64,000 nt of DNA, from assembly GCF_041261445.1 (NCBI RefSeq), contig NZ_JBGCCU010000017.1:186001-250000 (forward strand). Reading direction: 5' to 3'. Origin of the DNA: Catenulispora sp. EB89. Its GTDB lineage: Bacteria; Actinomycetota; Actinomycetes; Streptomycetales; Catenulisporaceae. Numbering within the stretch: position 1 is the stretch's first letter; every line of letters starts with the position of its first letter. Shown piece after piece: positions 17,961 to 25,927 of the stretch. The translations under genes and the position numbers were made by a program. The notes beneath the pieces were generated by a model. That model was not told where the DNA came from. It saw only the letters and a program-made list of their open reading frames with translations, and did not search any database.

Positions 17961-18304
17961 CACGTGGTCGAGGAACGATCTGCGTGCTCCTCCGACTTCC
18001 ATTTCAACGTGACGGTGAAGTGCGCCTCAACGCTGCCCTTCGCGACGATGAGTCCAGCCTCTGCGGCCAAGGTCAGCCCGAACTCGACGGTGTACTCCTG
18101 AGGGGCAATGGCGCGCAGGCGCCTCGCCACCGTATGCAATGCGGGCGTGATCTCGTCAAGGGAACGTTCGAGGGACTGGCTTGCCACGGCAAAGGTACGG
18201 TCGCCGTTCGGAGACGCAAGCCCGAGATCTCCGGCGCCTGAATCCACAGACTCAACCAGGAGCTCGCCGCCGCCGTCCAGCGGGATTTGCAGGATGTTGA
18301 CCAC
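17960..18304 (-). CDS. Trypsin-co-occurring domain (TRYPCO1-like) protein
   Basis: A 114-residue protein from a GTG start. Its pattern, N-terminal strand ILQIPLDGGGELLVES, a middle helix SLDEITPALHTVARRLR and the C-terminal QEYTVEFGLTLAAEAG...GSVEAHFTVTLKWK, matches the TRYPCO1 (CU044_2847-type) proteins encoded next to trypsin-like proteases in actinobacterial conflict systems. It is translationally coupled (TGATG) to the trypsin-NACHT-WD40 gene, and its length fits the family. In those systems the domain is thought to present a substrate or tag for the protease; here that is inference. No convincing Shine-Dalgarno sequence precedes the GTG, so the exact start is open. Confidence 0.8.
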   Translation of the reverse strand: MVNILQIPLDGGGELLVESVDSGAGDLGLASPNGDRTFAVASQSLERSLDEITPALHTVARRLRAIAPQEYTVEFGLTLAAEAGLIVAKGSVEAHFTVTLKWKSEEHADRSSTT

Positions 18305-18874
18305 AATCGCAGTGTACTGATCCAGCTGCGAGCGCGAGCGGTTGTGGGGAAATCGAGATGTGCGAACGGCACGATGTCACTCTCGAGATCTTGACCACTC
18401 TCGCTCGAAATCCCAAGAATGCAACCAGGCCATGTTCGGCGGCGGCCGCCAAGCCACCAGTCCTGCGTGTGCGAACGATGTGCCTTGTACAGTCTTTGAT
18501 CTGGTGTCGAGTGTCGGTTCGCTAGAGGGCGGCCCAATTAGAGCATTTCTCGAAAGTGCACAAGGAATCGCCACTCGGCTTCCGTGCCAGTCCGTATCGG
18601 TTCCATTGCCGGAATTCCTCCGGACGGTACGCTCCGCAGCGACTGGCTCAAGCTCCTGACTGGTGTTCACAGACAGGCCTTTGCGACTTTCAGGCTTGAG
18701 CCCCGGCGTCTGCTGCTTCCGTCCTGCGGCACGACGCTCGCTGCGGCCCAGCTGTCTTCGGCCGACAGTCACGAACAGCCGCCGACCAGCCCCCGCGAAC
18801 CCGCCGCATCCGTCGTCCACCGACTGCGCCAATCCGCGAGGGCCGCGACGGGGTCATGAAAACTGCGCGGCCCC
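18305..18874. other. Intergenic region left of the zinc-ribbon gene
   Basis: About 570 nt without a convincing gene. Open frames on both strands lack family resemblance and ribosome binding sites. The part near 18305-18340 should hold the promoter of the TRYPCO1-NACHT operon, but I see no clear -35/-10 pair. Confidence 0.5.
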
Positions 18875-19108
18875 TCAAGCCGCGAGATCAAGCGCCTCCG
18901 GCGGCGGGCCGTCGGGCTCCTGTGCGCGAGAGGTGCGGTGCCTGCGCTCGTGGTCGTTGAGGAGGTGCTCGTAGCGCCACCAGGGGATGACGCCGGTGAC
19001 CCAGCACAGGTTGCAGACGGCGCGGAGCGGGCCGTTGCGGCCGGTGCCGTCACAGAGGGGACAGATCACCCAGTGACCGGGGCCCCGGGGCTTGCTAGCT
19101 TGGTTCAT
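18875..19108 (-). CDS. Small DnaJ-type zinc-ribbon protein
   Basis: A 77-residue protein with two CxxC pairs of DnaJ zinc-finger style: CPLCDGTG near residues 16-23 and CNLCWVTG near residues 32-39. The start ATG follows a good AAAGGA site. Such mini zinc ribbons occur near XRE/DUF5753 regulators in actinomycetes; here it is divergent from one, 232 nt away. It lacks a J-domain and is too short to be a chaperone. It may bind nucleic acid or protein. Function not assigned. Confidence 0.7.
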   Translation of the reverse strand: MNQASKPRGPGHWVICPLCDGTGRNGPLRAVCNLCWVTGVIPWWRYEHLLNDHERRHRTSRAQEPDGPPPEALDLAA

Positions 19109-19340
19109 GGAAGGGTCCTTTCGTTCCTTGACGGGCGCGGACGCTTTCCCAGCTCGGGCCGGTGTGGCTGCACCGGCCCGAACTCATCGCTCCAGATTCG
19201 TGCCGGCCTTGGGGTTCGGGGCCGTGCTTTCATCTGCGACTACTGATAATGTCCATCGCGTAAGGTCGAAATGCAAGTGCATGGCGCGAATGCATCGCAC
19301 ACGTGCACACTGCTCCGGGGCCCTGGTCGAGAGGCGCGCG

Positions 19341-20237
19341 ATGGCAGGAGAGACACCCAGGCTGCTGCGCTGGAAGCTGGGTGGCGCGCTGCGCGACCTG
19401 CGGGAGCGCAGTGGCAGGACCATCGAGGACGTCGTCCGCGAGCTGCAGGTGCGCAATCCGATGTCGGCGGCGAAGATCAGCCGGATCGAGACCGGGAAGC
19501 TCCCGGTCAATCCCCGGGACGTCAGCGACCTGTGCGCGCTCTACGGCGCCGACGAGGCGACGACCGTGGTCCTGCTGCAGCAGGCCCGCGAATCCCGGCG
19601 GCCCGCCACCGAGGACCAGTGGTGGCACGGGTATCCGAACATCGACGACCAGTACAACGTCTTCATCGAGCTCGAGAGTGTCGCCGCGCGGATCAGGACC
19701 TTCGAAGCCATCGTCCTGCCCGGTCTGCTGCAGACGCCGCGGTACGCCACGGCGACCAGCGCCGTGGACTTCGACCCGGACACGGTCGCGGCGCGGGTCC
19801 AGGCGCGGCTGCGCCGGCAGGAGCGGCTGACGGGTCCGGGCGCCGTCGAACTCGTCCATGCCGTGATCGACGAGAACATGCTGCACCGGCCTATCGGCGA
19901 GCCGGGTGACGGGACGCTGCTCGAGCAACTCGAGCACCTCTACACCGTCTGCGCGAAGCCGAACATCCGTCTCCAGATCCTGGCTCGGACCGTCGGCTAC
20001 TACCCCGGCATGTACGCACCGGCCTACACCTTGCTGGAGAACGACGAGATCCAGATGCCGAAGGTGTGCTACGTCGAGGGCATCCAGGGCAACCCCTTCC
20101 TCGAGCAGGCGGTCAACGTCGAACACTTCGAAAGCCTCTTCAACCGGCAAGCCGAGCTCGCCCTGAGCCCGGACGACAGCCGAACGCTCATCAAAAGCCT
20201 GATCGCGCGCCACCGTTCCGCTGGAGATGCCCTGTGA
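19341..20237 (+). CDS. XRE-family regulator with DUF5753
   Basis: About 298 residues. An N-terminal helix-turn-helix (residues about 14-65, with AAKISRIETGK as the end of the recognition helix) is followed by the DUF5753 ligand-sensing domain (from about residue 95, with FEAIVLPGLLQTPRYA), common in Streptomyces-type regulators. The ATG at 19341 gives the conserved N-terminus; longer in-frame readings cross the promoter region, where GATAAT at 19245-19250 could be a -10. In most genomes a DUF397 protein is the partner. Here the TGA overlaps the GTG of a 2OG-Fe(II) oxygenase gene, so the two are translationally coupled and probably functionally linked. Confidence 0.88.
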   Translation: MAGETPRLLRWKLGGALRDLRERSGRTIEDVVRELQVRNPMSAAKISRIETGKLPVNPRDVSDLCALYGADEATTVVLLQQARESRRPATEDQWWHGYPNIDDQYNVFIELESVAARIRTFEAIVLPGLLQTPRYATATSAVDFDPDTVAARVQARLRRQERLTGPGAVELVHAVIDENMLHRPIGEPGDGTLLEQLEHLYTVCAKPNIRLQILARTVGYYPGMYAPAYTLLENDEIQMPKVCYVEGIQGNPFLEQAVNVEHFESLFNRQAELALSPDDSRTLIKSLIARHRSAGDAL

Positions 20238-21025
20238 ACGCTGTCCTGGACGTCGCGGAGATCCGCCAAGAGCACGTGGACCGTCTGGTGGCCGGCGACG
20301 TCTCCGCCGTCCGGGTCCGCGGCTTCGTGTCCGCCGGGACGGCCGTGGAGATCGGCGACAGCCTCGCGAGGCACTGGAGCCTGTCCCGGTACCGCAACAC
20401 GCCGGAGCTCGTGCGGGTCGGCGAGAGCCACTGGGAGACCCACGACGACGACGGCAGCACCAACGAGGCGGCCCTGGAGGAGTACCTCCGCCGCGCGGAC
20501 ATGCTGATGAACGAGATCCGCGCCGCCTGCGCGCCGCACCAGTCGCCGCTGGACCAGCTCTGGCTGATGCTGGAAAAGGAGTTCGGGCTGGAACGGGCCC
20601 GCATCGTCGACCGCGAGATGTTCGCCGGCATCGGCCGGGTCTTCCCGGAGGGCACCGAACTGCTGCCGCACAACGACCGGCTGGCCCGCGACGCGCCCGG
20701 GCTGCCCCTGGGCCTCGAACTCGACGCGCAGCTCGCCGCCAACATCTACCTCCGGGCGCCCGAGGTCGGCGGCGAACTCCAGATCTGGAACCTGCGGCCG
20801 ACCGAGGAGCAGCTGGCGTCCTGGCAGGCCGACGGCAGCGGATACGGCACCGACCGGTCCCTGGTCCCCGCGCCCGACGTGGTCCTCGCCGTCGCCCCCG
20901 GCGACCTCGTGGTGATCGACGCCACCGCCCTGCACGGCGTCGCCAAGCAGATCAAGGGCACGCGGATCGGGCTCTCCTGCTTCCTCGGCGTGCGCAACGG
21001 CCGCCCCTGGGTCTGCTGGAGCTAG
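20234..21025 (+). CDS. 2OG-Fe(II) oxygenase-like protein
   Basis: About 263 residues from GTG 20234 (4-nt overlap with the XRE gene). The fold signature is a double-stranded beta-helix with an H-x-D-like triad start (LLPHNDR near residue 145), then a distal His in DATALHGVAKQ near residue 237 and an Arg in KGTRIGLSCFLG ten residues later that would bind 2-oxoglutarate. These are features of soluble non-haem iron hydroxylases related to prolyl hydroxylase. The substrate is unknown. Coupling to a regulator suggests modification of a small molecule or peptide that the regulator senses, which is inference. A strong hairpin follows the gene. Confidence 0.7.
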   Translation: MNAVLDVAEIRQEHVDRLVAGDVSAVRVRGFVSAGTAVEIGDSLARHWSLSRYRNTPELVRVGESHWETHDDDGSTNEAALEEYLRRADMLMNEIRAACAPHQSPLDQLWLMLEKEFGLERARIVDREMFAGIGRVFPEGTELLPHNDRLARDAPGLPLGLELDAQLAANIYLRAPEVGGELQIWNLRPTEEQLASWQADGSGYGTDRSLVPAPDVVLAVAPGDLVVIDATALHGVAKQIKGTRIGLSCFLGVRNGRPWVCWS

Positions 21026-21040
21026 CTGACCGGCAAACGC

Positions 21041-21082
21041 AAAAAAGGCCCCGGCACACAGAACGAATCTGTGTGCCGGGGC
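21041..21082 (-). terminator. Strong intrinsic terminator closing the tail operon
   Basis: A perfect 15-bp stem (21048-21062 with 21068-21082, loop ACGAA). On the minus strand it is followed by a run of six Ts (21046-21041), the canonical order for the operon ending at 21100. It also lies just past the oxygenase stop and may act on both strands. Confidence 0.85.
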
Positions 21083-21099
21083 GATGACGGCGAGGTGGA

Positions 21100-21549
21100 T
21101 CAGGCGCCGGGGCCACAGGTCGCGGCGTCGGCGCCGGCATTGTCCTGAGCGGCACTGGTCTGAGCGGCGTTGGTCTGAGCCGCATTGATCGGAATGACAT
21201 TGCCTTGAGTGACAGTGCCCTGAGTGGCGTTGTCCGGCGCAGCGCTGCCTGGCGCAGCACCGCCCTGGCCAGCGGCAACAGCCGCCGCCTCCGAAGCCTT
21301 GGCGGCCTGCAAGTGCCCGCTCACCAAGCTCCAGGGCAGCGTCGGCCACTGCACCCGCGCCGTCGTCCACACGGCGCCGACCGCAGCCGCGATCAGCGCC
21401 TTGGTGCTCCAGCCGTGCGTGCCGTCGGCGGCGAGTTCCACCAGGAACGTCGACACCGATCCGCCGAGCAGCCGGAGCGCCTGAGCGGCCAGGTGATAGC
21501 GGCGGAAGTCCTTCGTGAGCCCCGATTCCAGCGTCGTCAGGCTCGACAT
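21100..21549 (-). CDS. Small phage-tail-cluster membrane protein, possible holin
   Basis: About 149 residues; the ATG lies 2 nt past the amidase stop. The N-terminal half is helical with an amphipathic-to-hydrophobic segment (TKALIAAAVGAVWTTAR). The C-terminal third is a low-complexity Ala/Gln/Asn/Thr tail of imperfect repeats (AAQTNAAQTSAAQDNAG). As the last gene of the tail operon and next to the amidase, it occupies the position of a holin or lysis accessory, but the sequence does not prove this. Confidence 0.6.
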   Translation of the reverse strand: MSSLTTLESGLTKDFRRYHLAAQALRLLGGSVSTFLVELAADGTHGWSTKALIAAAVGAVWTTARVQWPTLPWSLVSGHLQAAKASEAAAVAAGQGGAAPGSAAPDNATQGTVTQGNVIPINAAQTNAAQTSAAQDNAGADAATCGPGA

Positions 21550-21551
21550 CG

Positions 21552-22445
21552 TCAGCCCTTCGCCAGGTCGGCGCCGAGGTGCTGGGCCACCGCCTGGGCG
21601 ATCTGCTGAGCATTGGCGCCGCCGGCCAGGTGCGGGGCCAGGGCGGCGGCGAGGGCGTTGATGTCGACGGCCGGCGGGGCGCCGACGCGTCCGGCCAGGG
21701 CGGTGACGGCGTCGCGGGCCTGCTTGGCGTACAGGGCCGCGGCTCGGGCGCCGCCGTCGGCCCAGATCAGGGCGGTCTCGTTGTCGAAGTTCTGGTTCGC
21801 CGGGAACTGGCCGGCGATCTCCGGCCAGAACTGGCCGATGCTGGAGGGGATGGTGGCCACGGGATTGCCTCCGAAAAGGGGTGACGACGGGTGGGTCGGC
21901 GGTGCGGGTGTCGGCGGGTTCGGTGTCGGCGGCTTGGGCGTCGGCGCGCCGCCGGCGATCTGCGCCGCGCGGGCGATGATCTGCGGACGCTGGTCCAGGA
22001 TCGGTTGGCCGGGGCAGTCCAGGTGGCCGCCCCAGGCCTGGCCGCCGAGGCCGTGGCCGGTCAGGCCGGGCACGGTGCTGTCCGAGGGCTGGAGCGGGAC
22101 GCCGTAGGTGGTGTGGATCCAGGCGAACAGCTGGGCCGCGTTCTCCAGTTGCGAGGCGGTCAGGACGTCGCCGGAGTTGCCTTCGTTCTCGACCGAGATC
22201 CACTCCGGATTGCCGTCGACCTCGGCCCAGGCCCGGTCGTCGGTGTCGACCCACTGGTCCAGCGGGCCCGACTTCGGGTTGCCGAAGTGCGCGGAGACCT
22301 GCGAGGCCGGGTTGTGGAACCAGGCGTCCGTGCCGGACTCGGTGCCCTCCTGGATGTGCAGCACCAGGCCGCGGTGCGCGGACATGCCGCCGGGCGTCAG
22401 GTTCGGGACCGGGCCGCGCCAGGTCGCCTTGGGGAATCGGGCCAT
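21552..22445 (-). CDS. N-acetylmuramoyl-L-alanine amidase (phage endolysin type)
   Basis: A 297-residue amidase_2/PGRP-type hydrolase that should cleave the lactyl-amide bond of peptidoglycan. Zinc-ligand candidates are His in LVLHIQEG near residue 30 and the pair in TGHGLGG...GGHLDCPG near residues 129-143. The catalytic domain is residues 1-165; a Pro/Thr-rich linker (about 165-185) and a C-terminal helical domain with GAPPAVDINALAAAL repeats follow, probably a wall-binding or oligomerisation module. There is no signal peptide, so it needs a holin or cell lysis for release. It lies in the tail operon next to two small membrane-type proteins, as in phage or tailocin lysis cassettes. Confidence 0.82.
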   Translation of the reverse strand: MARFPKATWRGPVPNLTPGGMSAHRGLVLHIQEGTESGTDAWFHNPASQVSAHFGNPKSGPLDQWVDTDDRAWAEVDGNPEWISVENEGNSGDVLTASQLENAAQLFAWIHTTYGVPLQPSDSTVPGLTGHGLGGQAWGGHLDCPGQPILDQRPQIIARAAQIAGGAPTPKPPTPNPPTPAPPTHPSSPLFGGNPVATIPSSIGQFWPEIAGQFPANQNFDNETALIWADGGARAAALYAKQARDAVTALAGRVGAPPAVDINALAAALAPHLAGGANAQQIAQAVAQHLGADLAKG

Positions 22446-22446
22446 G

Positions 22447-22737
22447 TCAGCCCCCTTCGTCGAAGTGGTGCGCGGCTTGGCCCGCGACCAGGACGGCCAG
22501 CGCGCCGACCGTCTGGTGGATCGCGGCGAACTCGTGGGTGTGCGCGTCTACCGCCGCGCGGATCTCGCGGACGTCGTCGCGCAGCGACTGCCCGCCGTTG
22601 GTTTCGAGCTGTTTGGAGCGGGCCTCCACGACGTGCATGACGTGCGAGAACCGGCTGGCCCAACGAAAACCGGCGCCGATGGCGGCGCCGGTGATGCACA
22701 GCGAGGAGGCTGTCGCGGTGATGGCTTCAACGTTCAT
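22447..22737 (-). CDS. Small membrane protein of the tail cluster, holin or spanin candidate
   Basis: About 96 residues. An N-terminal hydrophobic segment (residues about 4-26, ITATASSLCITGAAIGAGFR) is followed by a charged coiled-coil region (HVVEARSKQLETNGGQSLRDDVREI) and a second hydrophobic stretch (ALAVLVAGQAA). It is immediately upstream of the amidase (1-nt gap). Topology and place suit a lysis accessory. No family was recognised. Confidence 0.65.
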   Translation of the reverse strand: MNVEAITATASSLCITGAAIGAGFRWASRFSHVMHVVEARSKQLETNGGQSLRDDVREIRAAVDAHTHEFAAIHQTVGALAVLVAGQAAHHFDEGG

Positions 22738-22793
22738 GGATGTCCCGTGGGTCGAAGGTGGTTCGGGTGCTCCCTCCGTCGGCTCCGCGGGGA

Positions 22794-24080
22794 TCACCCC
22801 AGCCCGTAGAGCTTGAAGGTGGAGTCGGGCAGGAAGTTGCTCCCGGGGAGGTAGACCGTGAGCGAGGTGATGGGGACGGGCGTCGTGGTCATGTACCCCC
22901 CGCCGTACGTCTGGAGCACCCCGGCGGTGCCGCCGTCGGTCGCCATCGACGTCCCGGTGAAGGCCTTGAGCGTGGTGGGGTCGGCGTACTCGGGGATGTC
23001 GATCGTCGCGATGCCTCTGCCCTGGGTCGGCCAGTGGCTGTTCCAGACCGCGGCGCACTGCGCACTCGTCACCTGGTTGGTGTTCGCGACGCCGACGGCC
23101 GTCCCGCCCTGCGCCAGGTAGTACGTGTTCCAGAGGTACATGCTGTCGGCGGCGCCGTTCCAGCGCATGTACGCGCTGTCCCATCCAGCGGTCGCGGCCG
23201 TACCGTCGGACTTCGCGCTGATCACCAGCCGCAGGTCGCGGTAGACCTGCGGGATCGCGCTGAACGTGATCGACGGCGTCGCCGTCGTGACCGTCTGGGC
23301 CGCGATCAGCCCCGGCTGGTGCCGCCAGTTCGTGCCGTTCCACAGCGCGACGGCGCCGCTGTCCGTCTCGTAGACCAGCTTGCCGGCCGGGGCGTTCGAC
23401 GGCCGCGTGGTCGAGGTGACCGGGGGTAGATTCCCGCCGGTGGCCATCGGGTCGTACACCGGAGTCCACGCGGCGCCGTTCCATCGCTGGAGTTCGCCGT
23501 TCAGATCCGAGTACTGCCCGGCCATCGGCGGCGTCCACGGCGTCGTCCCGGAAGGGACGATCCCGCCCAGACCCGAGGTGTACACCCGCAGGTCTGTCAC
23601 AGCCGTCGACCACGCCACGCCATTGGTCCCGGCTGACGTCTTCGACGGCACGCTGATCTGGAACAGCGCGAGAGCCGCCGGCGGAACCACGGGAGCCGCC
23701 GGCGTGGCCGCGGGCGTCCCCTTGATCAGCACCACGATCGCCTGGGTCTGCCCCGAGCTGTCGAACTGCTGGTCCTGGATCTCCAGAGCGATGATGTCGA
23801 TCCGGTTGTACTGCGGATCTCCGTCCGGAACGGTCAGCGCCACCGGCGCGTCGGAAGCGACCTGATACCCGCCCTGCGCCGCCACCCCCTGGACGAAGGC
23901 GCGCCCCTGCATGATCTGGCACTGCATCGCCGCCACCGACTGCAACCCGAACCCGCCGTCCGGCACGACGCCGGACCGGGAGACGAGCGCGCCCGTCGGA
24001 GCCATCCCGACCGACGTCGCCAGCCGGGTGTCGACCCGGCTCTGACCGGTCGACGCCAGCCAGGCACTGTGAATGACCAC
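22794..24080 (-). CDS. Tail fibre/adhesin-like protein, copy 1
   Basis: About 428 residues from GTG 24080, chosen for the AAGGGGA site just upstream; the longer in-frame reading runs into the preceding gene. The first 300 residues are nearly the same as in the next gene upstream (IHSAWL, LATSVGMAP, QCQIMQGRAFVQG, SGLGGIVPSGTTPWTPPM). The last 130 diverge (YLWNTYYLAQGGTAVG) apart from the terminal FxLYGLG motif. A conserved attachment region with a variable distal part is the usual plan of receptor-binding tail fibres. It lies between the hub gene and the lysis genes, as fibres do. Confidence 0.72.
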   Translation of the reverse strand: MVIHSAWLASTGQSRVDTRLATSVGMAPTGALVSRSGVVPDGGFGLQSVAAMQCQIMQGRAFVQGVAAQGGYQVASDAPVALTVPDGDPQYNRIDIIALEIQDQQFDSSGQTQAIVVLIKGTPAATPAAPVVPPAALALFQISVPSKTSAGTNGVAWSTAVTDLRVYTSGLGGIVPSGTTPWTPPMAGQYSDLNGELQRWNGAAWTPVYDPMATGGNLPPVTSTTRPSNAPAGKLVYETDSGAVALWNGTNWRHQPGLIAAQTVTTATPSITFSAIPQVYRDLRLVISAKSDGTAATAGWDSAYMRWNGAADSMYLWNTYYLAQGGTAVGVANTNQVTSAQCAAVWNSHWPTQGRGIATIDIPEYADPTTLKAFTGTSMATDGGTAGVLQTYGGGYMTTTPVPITSLTVYLPGSNFLPDSTFKLYGLG

Positions 24081-24163
24081 AACTATCCCCTTGTTTCTCG
24101 ATGATGTATAAGAATCCTGACGAACGGGCCTGCCGGCGGCGCCAGCGGCGCCGAGGGCGACGC

Positions 24164-25453
24164 TCAGCCCAGCCCGTAGAGCGTGAAAGTGGAGTCCGGC
24201 AGGAAGTTGCCCACGTCCATGGTCAGCGTGATCGACGTGATGTTGTTGCCGCTGCCGCTCGGCGAGAGCGTCCCGGAGAAGGACTGGAGAAGACCGGCGA
24301 CTCCGCCGTCGGTCGCCGACGTCAGACCCACGAAGTTCTTGGCCCCGACGGGATCGGCGTAGTTGGGGATGTCGATCGTCGAGACGCCTCGGCCCTGCGT
24401 CGGGTAGTGGTTGTTCCAGGACTTGCCGCACAGCATCCACGGCGCCTGCCACCCGCTTTGGCACGTCATGCTGGTCCCGCCCTGCGTGGCCCAGTACGAG
24501 ATCCAGTTGTAGTTCGCGGTGGTGTTGCCGTTGAACTGCATGAGGACGGTGTCCCATCCAGTGGTCGAGGTCGTACCGTCGGACTTCGCGCTGATCACCA
24601 GCCGCAGATCCCGGTAGACCTGCGGAATCCCGGTGAACGTGATCGACGGTGTCGCGGTGGCCACCGTCTGGGCCGCGATCAGCCCCGGCTGATGACGCCA
24701 GTTCGTGCCGTTCCACAGCGCGACAGCACCGCTGTCCGTCTCGTACACCAGCTTGCCCGCCGGGGCGTTCGACGGCCGCGTGGTCGAAGTGACCGGAGGC
24801 AGATTGCCGCCACTGGTCATCGCGTCGTACACCGGCGTCCACGCAGCACCGTTCCACCGCTGCAACTCGCCGTTCAGGTCCGCGTACTGGCCCGCCATCG
24901 GCGGCGTCCACGGCGTCGTCCCGGAAGGCACGATCCCGCCCAGACCCGAGGTGTAGACGCGCAGATCCGTGACCGCCGTCGACCACGCCACGCCGGTGGT
25001 ACCGGCCGACGTCTTCGACGGCACGCTGATCTGGAACAGTCCGAGAGCCGCCGGCGGAACCACCGGAGCCACCGGCGTGGCCGTCGGCGTCCCCTTGATC
25101 AGCACCACGGCCGCCTGGGTCTGCCCCGAGCTGTCGAACTGCTGGTCCTGGATCTCCAGAGCGATGACGTCGATCCGGCCGTACTGCGGATCACCGTCGG
25201 GAACCGTCAACACCACCGGCGCGTCCGAGGCGATCTGGTATCCGCCCTGCGCCACCACGCCCTGGACGAACGCCCGCCCCGGCATGATCTGACACTGCAT
25301 CGCCGCCACCGACTGCAGCGCGAACCCGCCGTCGGGGACCACACCGGAGCGAGAGGTCAGTACCCCGGCCGGAGCCATCCCGACCGACGTGGCCAGCCTG
25401 GTGTCCGCACGGCTCTGACCGGTCAGCTCCAGCCACGCACTGTGAATAGCCAC
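24164..25453 (-). CDS. Tail fibre/adhesin-like protein, copy 2
   Basis: About 429 residues from GTG 25453, preceded by AAGGAAGGGAT. It is a tandem paralogue of the downstream gene: the N-terminal 300 residues are almost identical, while the C-terminal tip differs (FNGNTTANYNWISYWATQGG) before the shared FTLYGLG end. Both copies are transcribed together. Having two fibres that share a base but differ at the tip suggests alternative targets or a mixed fibre set. The sequence does not show whether both are used. Confidence 0.72.
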   Translation of the reverse strand: MAIHSAWLELTGQSRADTRLATSVGMAPAGVLTSRSGVVPDGGFALQSVAAMQCQIMPGRAFVQGVVAQGGYQIASDAPVVLTVPDGDPQYGRIDVIALEIQDQQFDSSGQTQAAVVLIKGTPTATPVAPVVPPAALGLFQISVPSKTSAGTTGVAWSTAVTDLRVYTSGLGGIVPSGTTPWTPPMAGQYADLNGELQRWNGAAWTPVYDAMTSGGNLPPVTSTTRPSNAPAGKLVYETDSGAVALWNGTNWRHQPGLIAAQTVATATPSITFTGIPQVYRDLRLVISAKSDGTTSTTGWDTVLMQFNGNTTANYNWISYWATQGGTSMTCQSGWQAPWMLCGKSWNNHYPTQGRGVSTIDIPNYADPVGAKNFVGLTSATDGGVAGLLQSFSGTLSPSGSGNNITSITLTMDVGNFLPDSTFTLYGLG

Positions 25454-25525
25454 GGCTATCCCTTCCTTCCTGACGTACATAAGAAGCCTGATTGAGGAGC
25501 CGCCGGAGAACCGGCCTCCCGGCCC

Positions 25526-25927
25526 TCAGCCCAGCGCGACGACGAAGTTGAACGCGATCCACGCGGCGTTCGGCCCGTGGTAGACGACGCTGCCGTCGGT
25601 GTCGACGTCGACGCGCGACGCCGTGGTGTTGGGCGTGGCCACCGTGATGACCTGCTGGAGCGCGGGCCTGGCACCGGACGGCAGATGCGCGACCACCGCG
25701 CCCTCGGCGAGGCTGCCGCCGGTGGCCGTCAGGTCGCCGCGCACGAACACCACCGGACCCTGGATCCGGTACTGCGGTGTGGTGGTCTGGGTCGTGAATC
25801 CGGCGGCCAGCGGCAGGTTCTGCCAGGGCACCACCGCCGCCGAGGTGGCCGCGGCGGTCGCCGTGCGTTGCAGCTTGCGCTCGATCTGCCGGATCCGGTC
25901 GATGATGTCCTCGGGCAGGTTAGGCAT
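25526..25927 (-). CDS. Small tail-associated protein
   Basis: A 133-residue protein with a short N-terminal coiled coil (IIDRIRQIERKLQRTA) then a beta-rich domain (QYRIQGPVVFVRGDL, GSVVYHGPNAAWIAFNF) that resembles small siphovirus tip or fibre-base proteins. It overlaps the end of the upstream hub gene by 8 nt and precedes the two fibre genes. The function is inferred from position only. Confidence 0.65.
   Translation of the reverse strand: MPNLPEDIIDRIRQIERKLQRTATAAATSAAVVPWQNLPLAAGFTTQTTTPQYRIQGPVVFVRGDLTATGGSLAEGAVVAHLPSGARPALQQVITVATPNTTASRVDVDTDGSVVYHGPNAAWIAFNFVVALG

Noticed and set aside
18377-18832. Possible 151-codon minus-strand gene
   Set aside because: No ribosome binding site and no domain-like pattern; composition resembles a random open frame.
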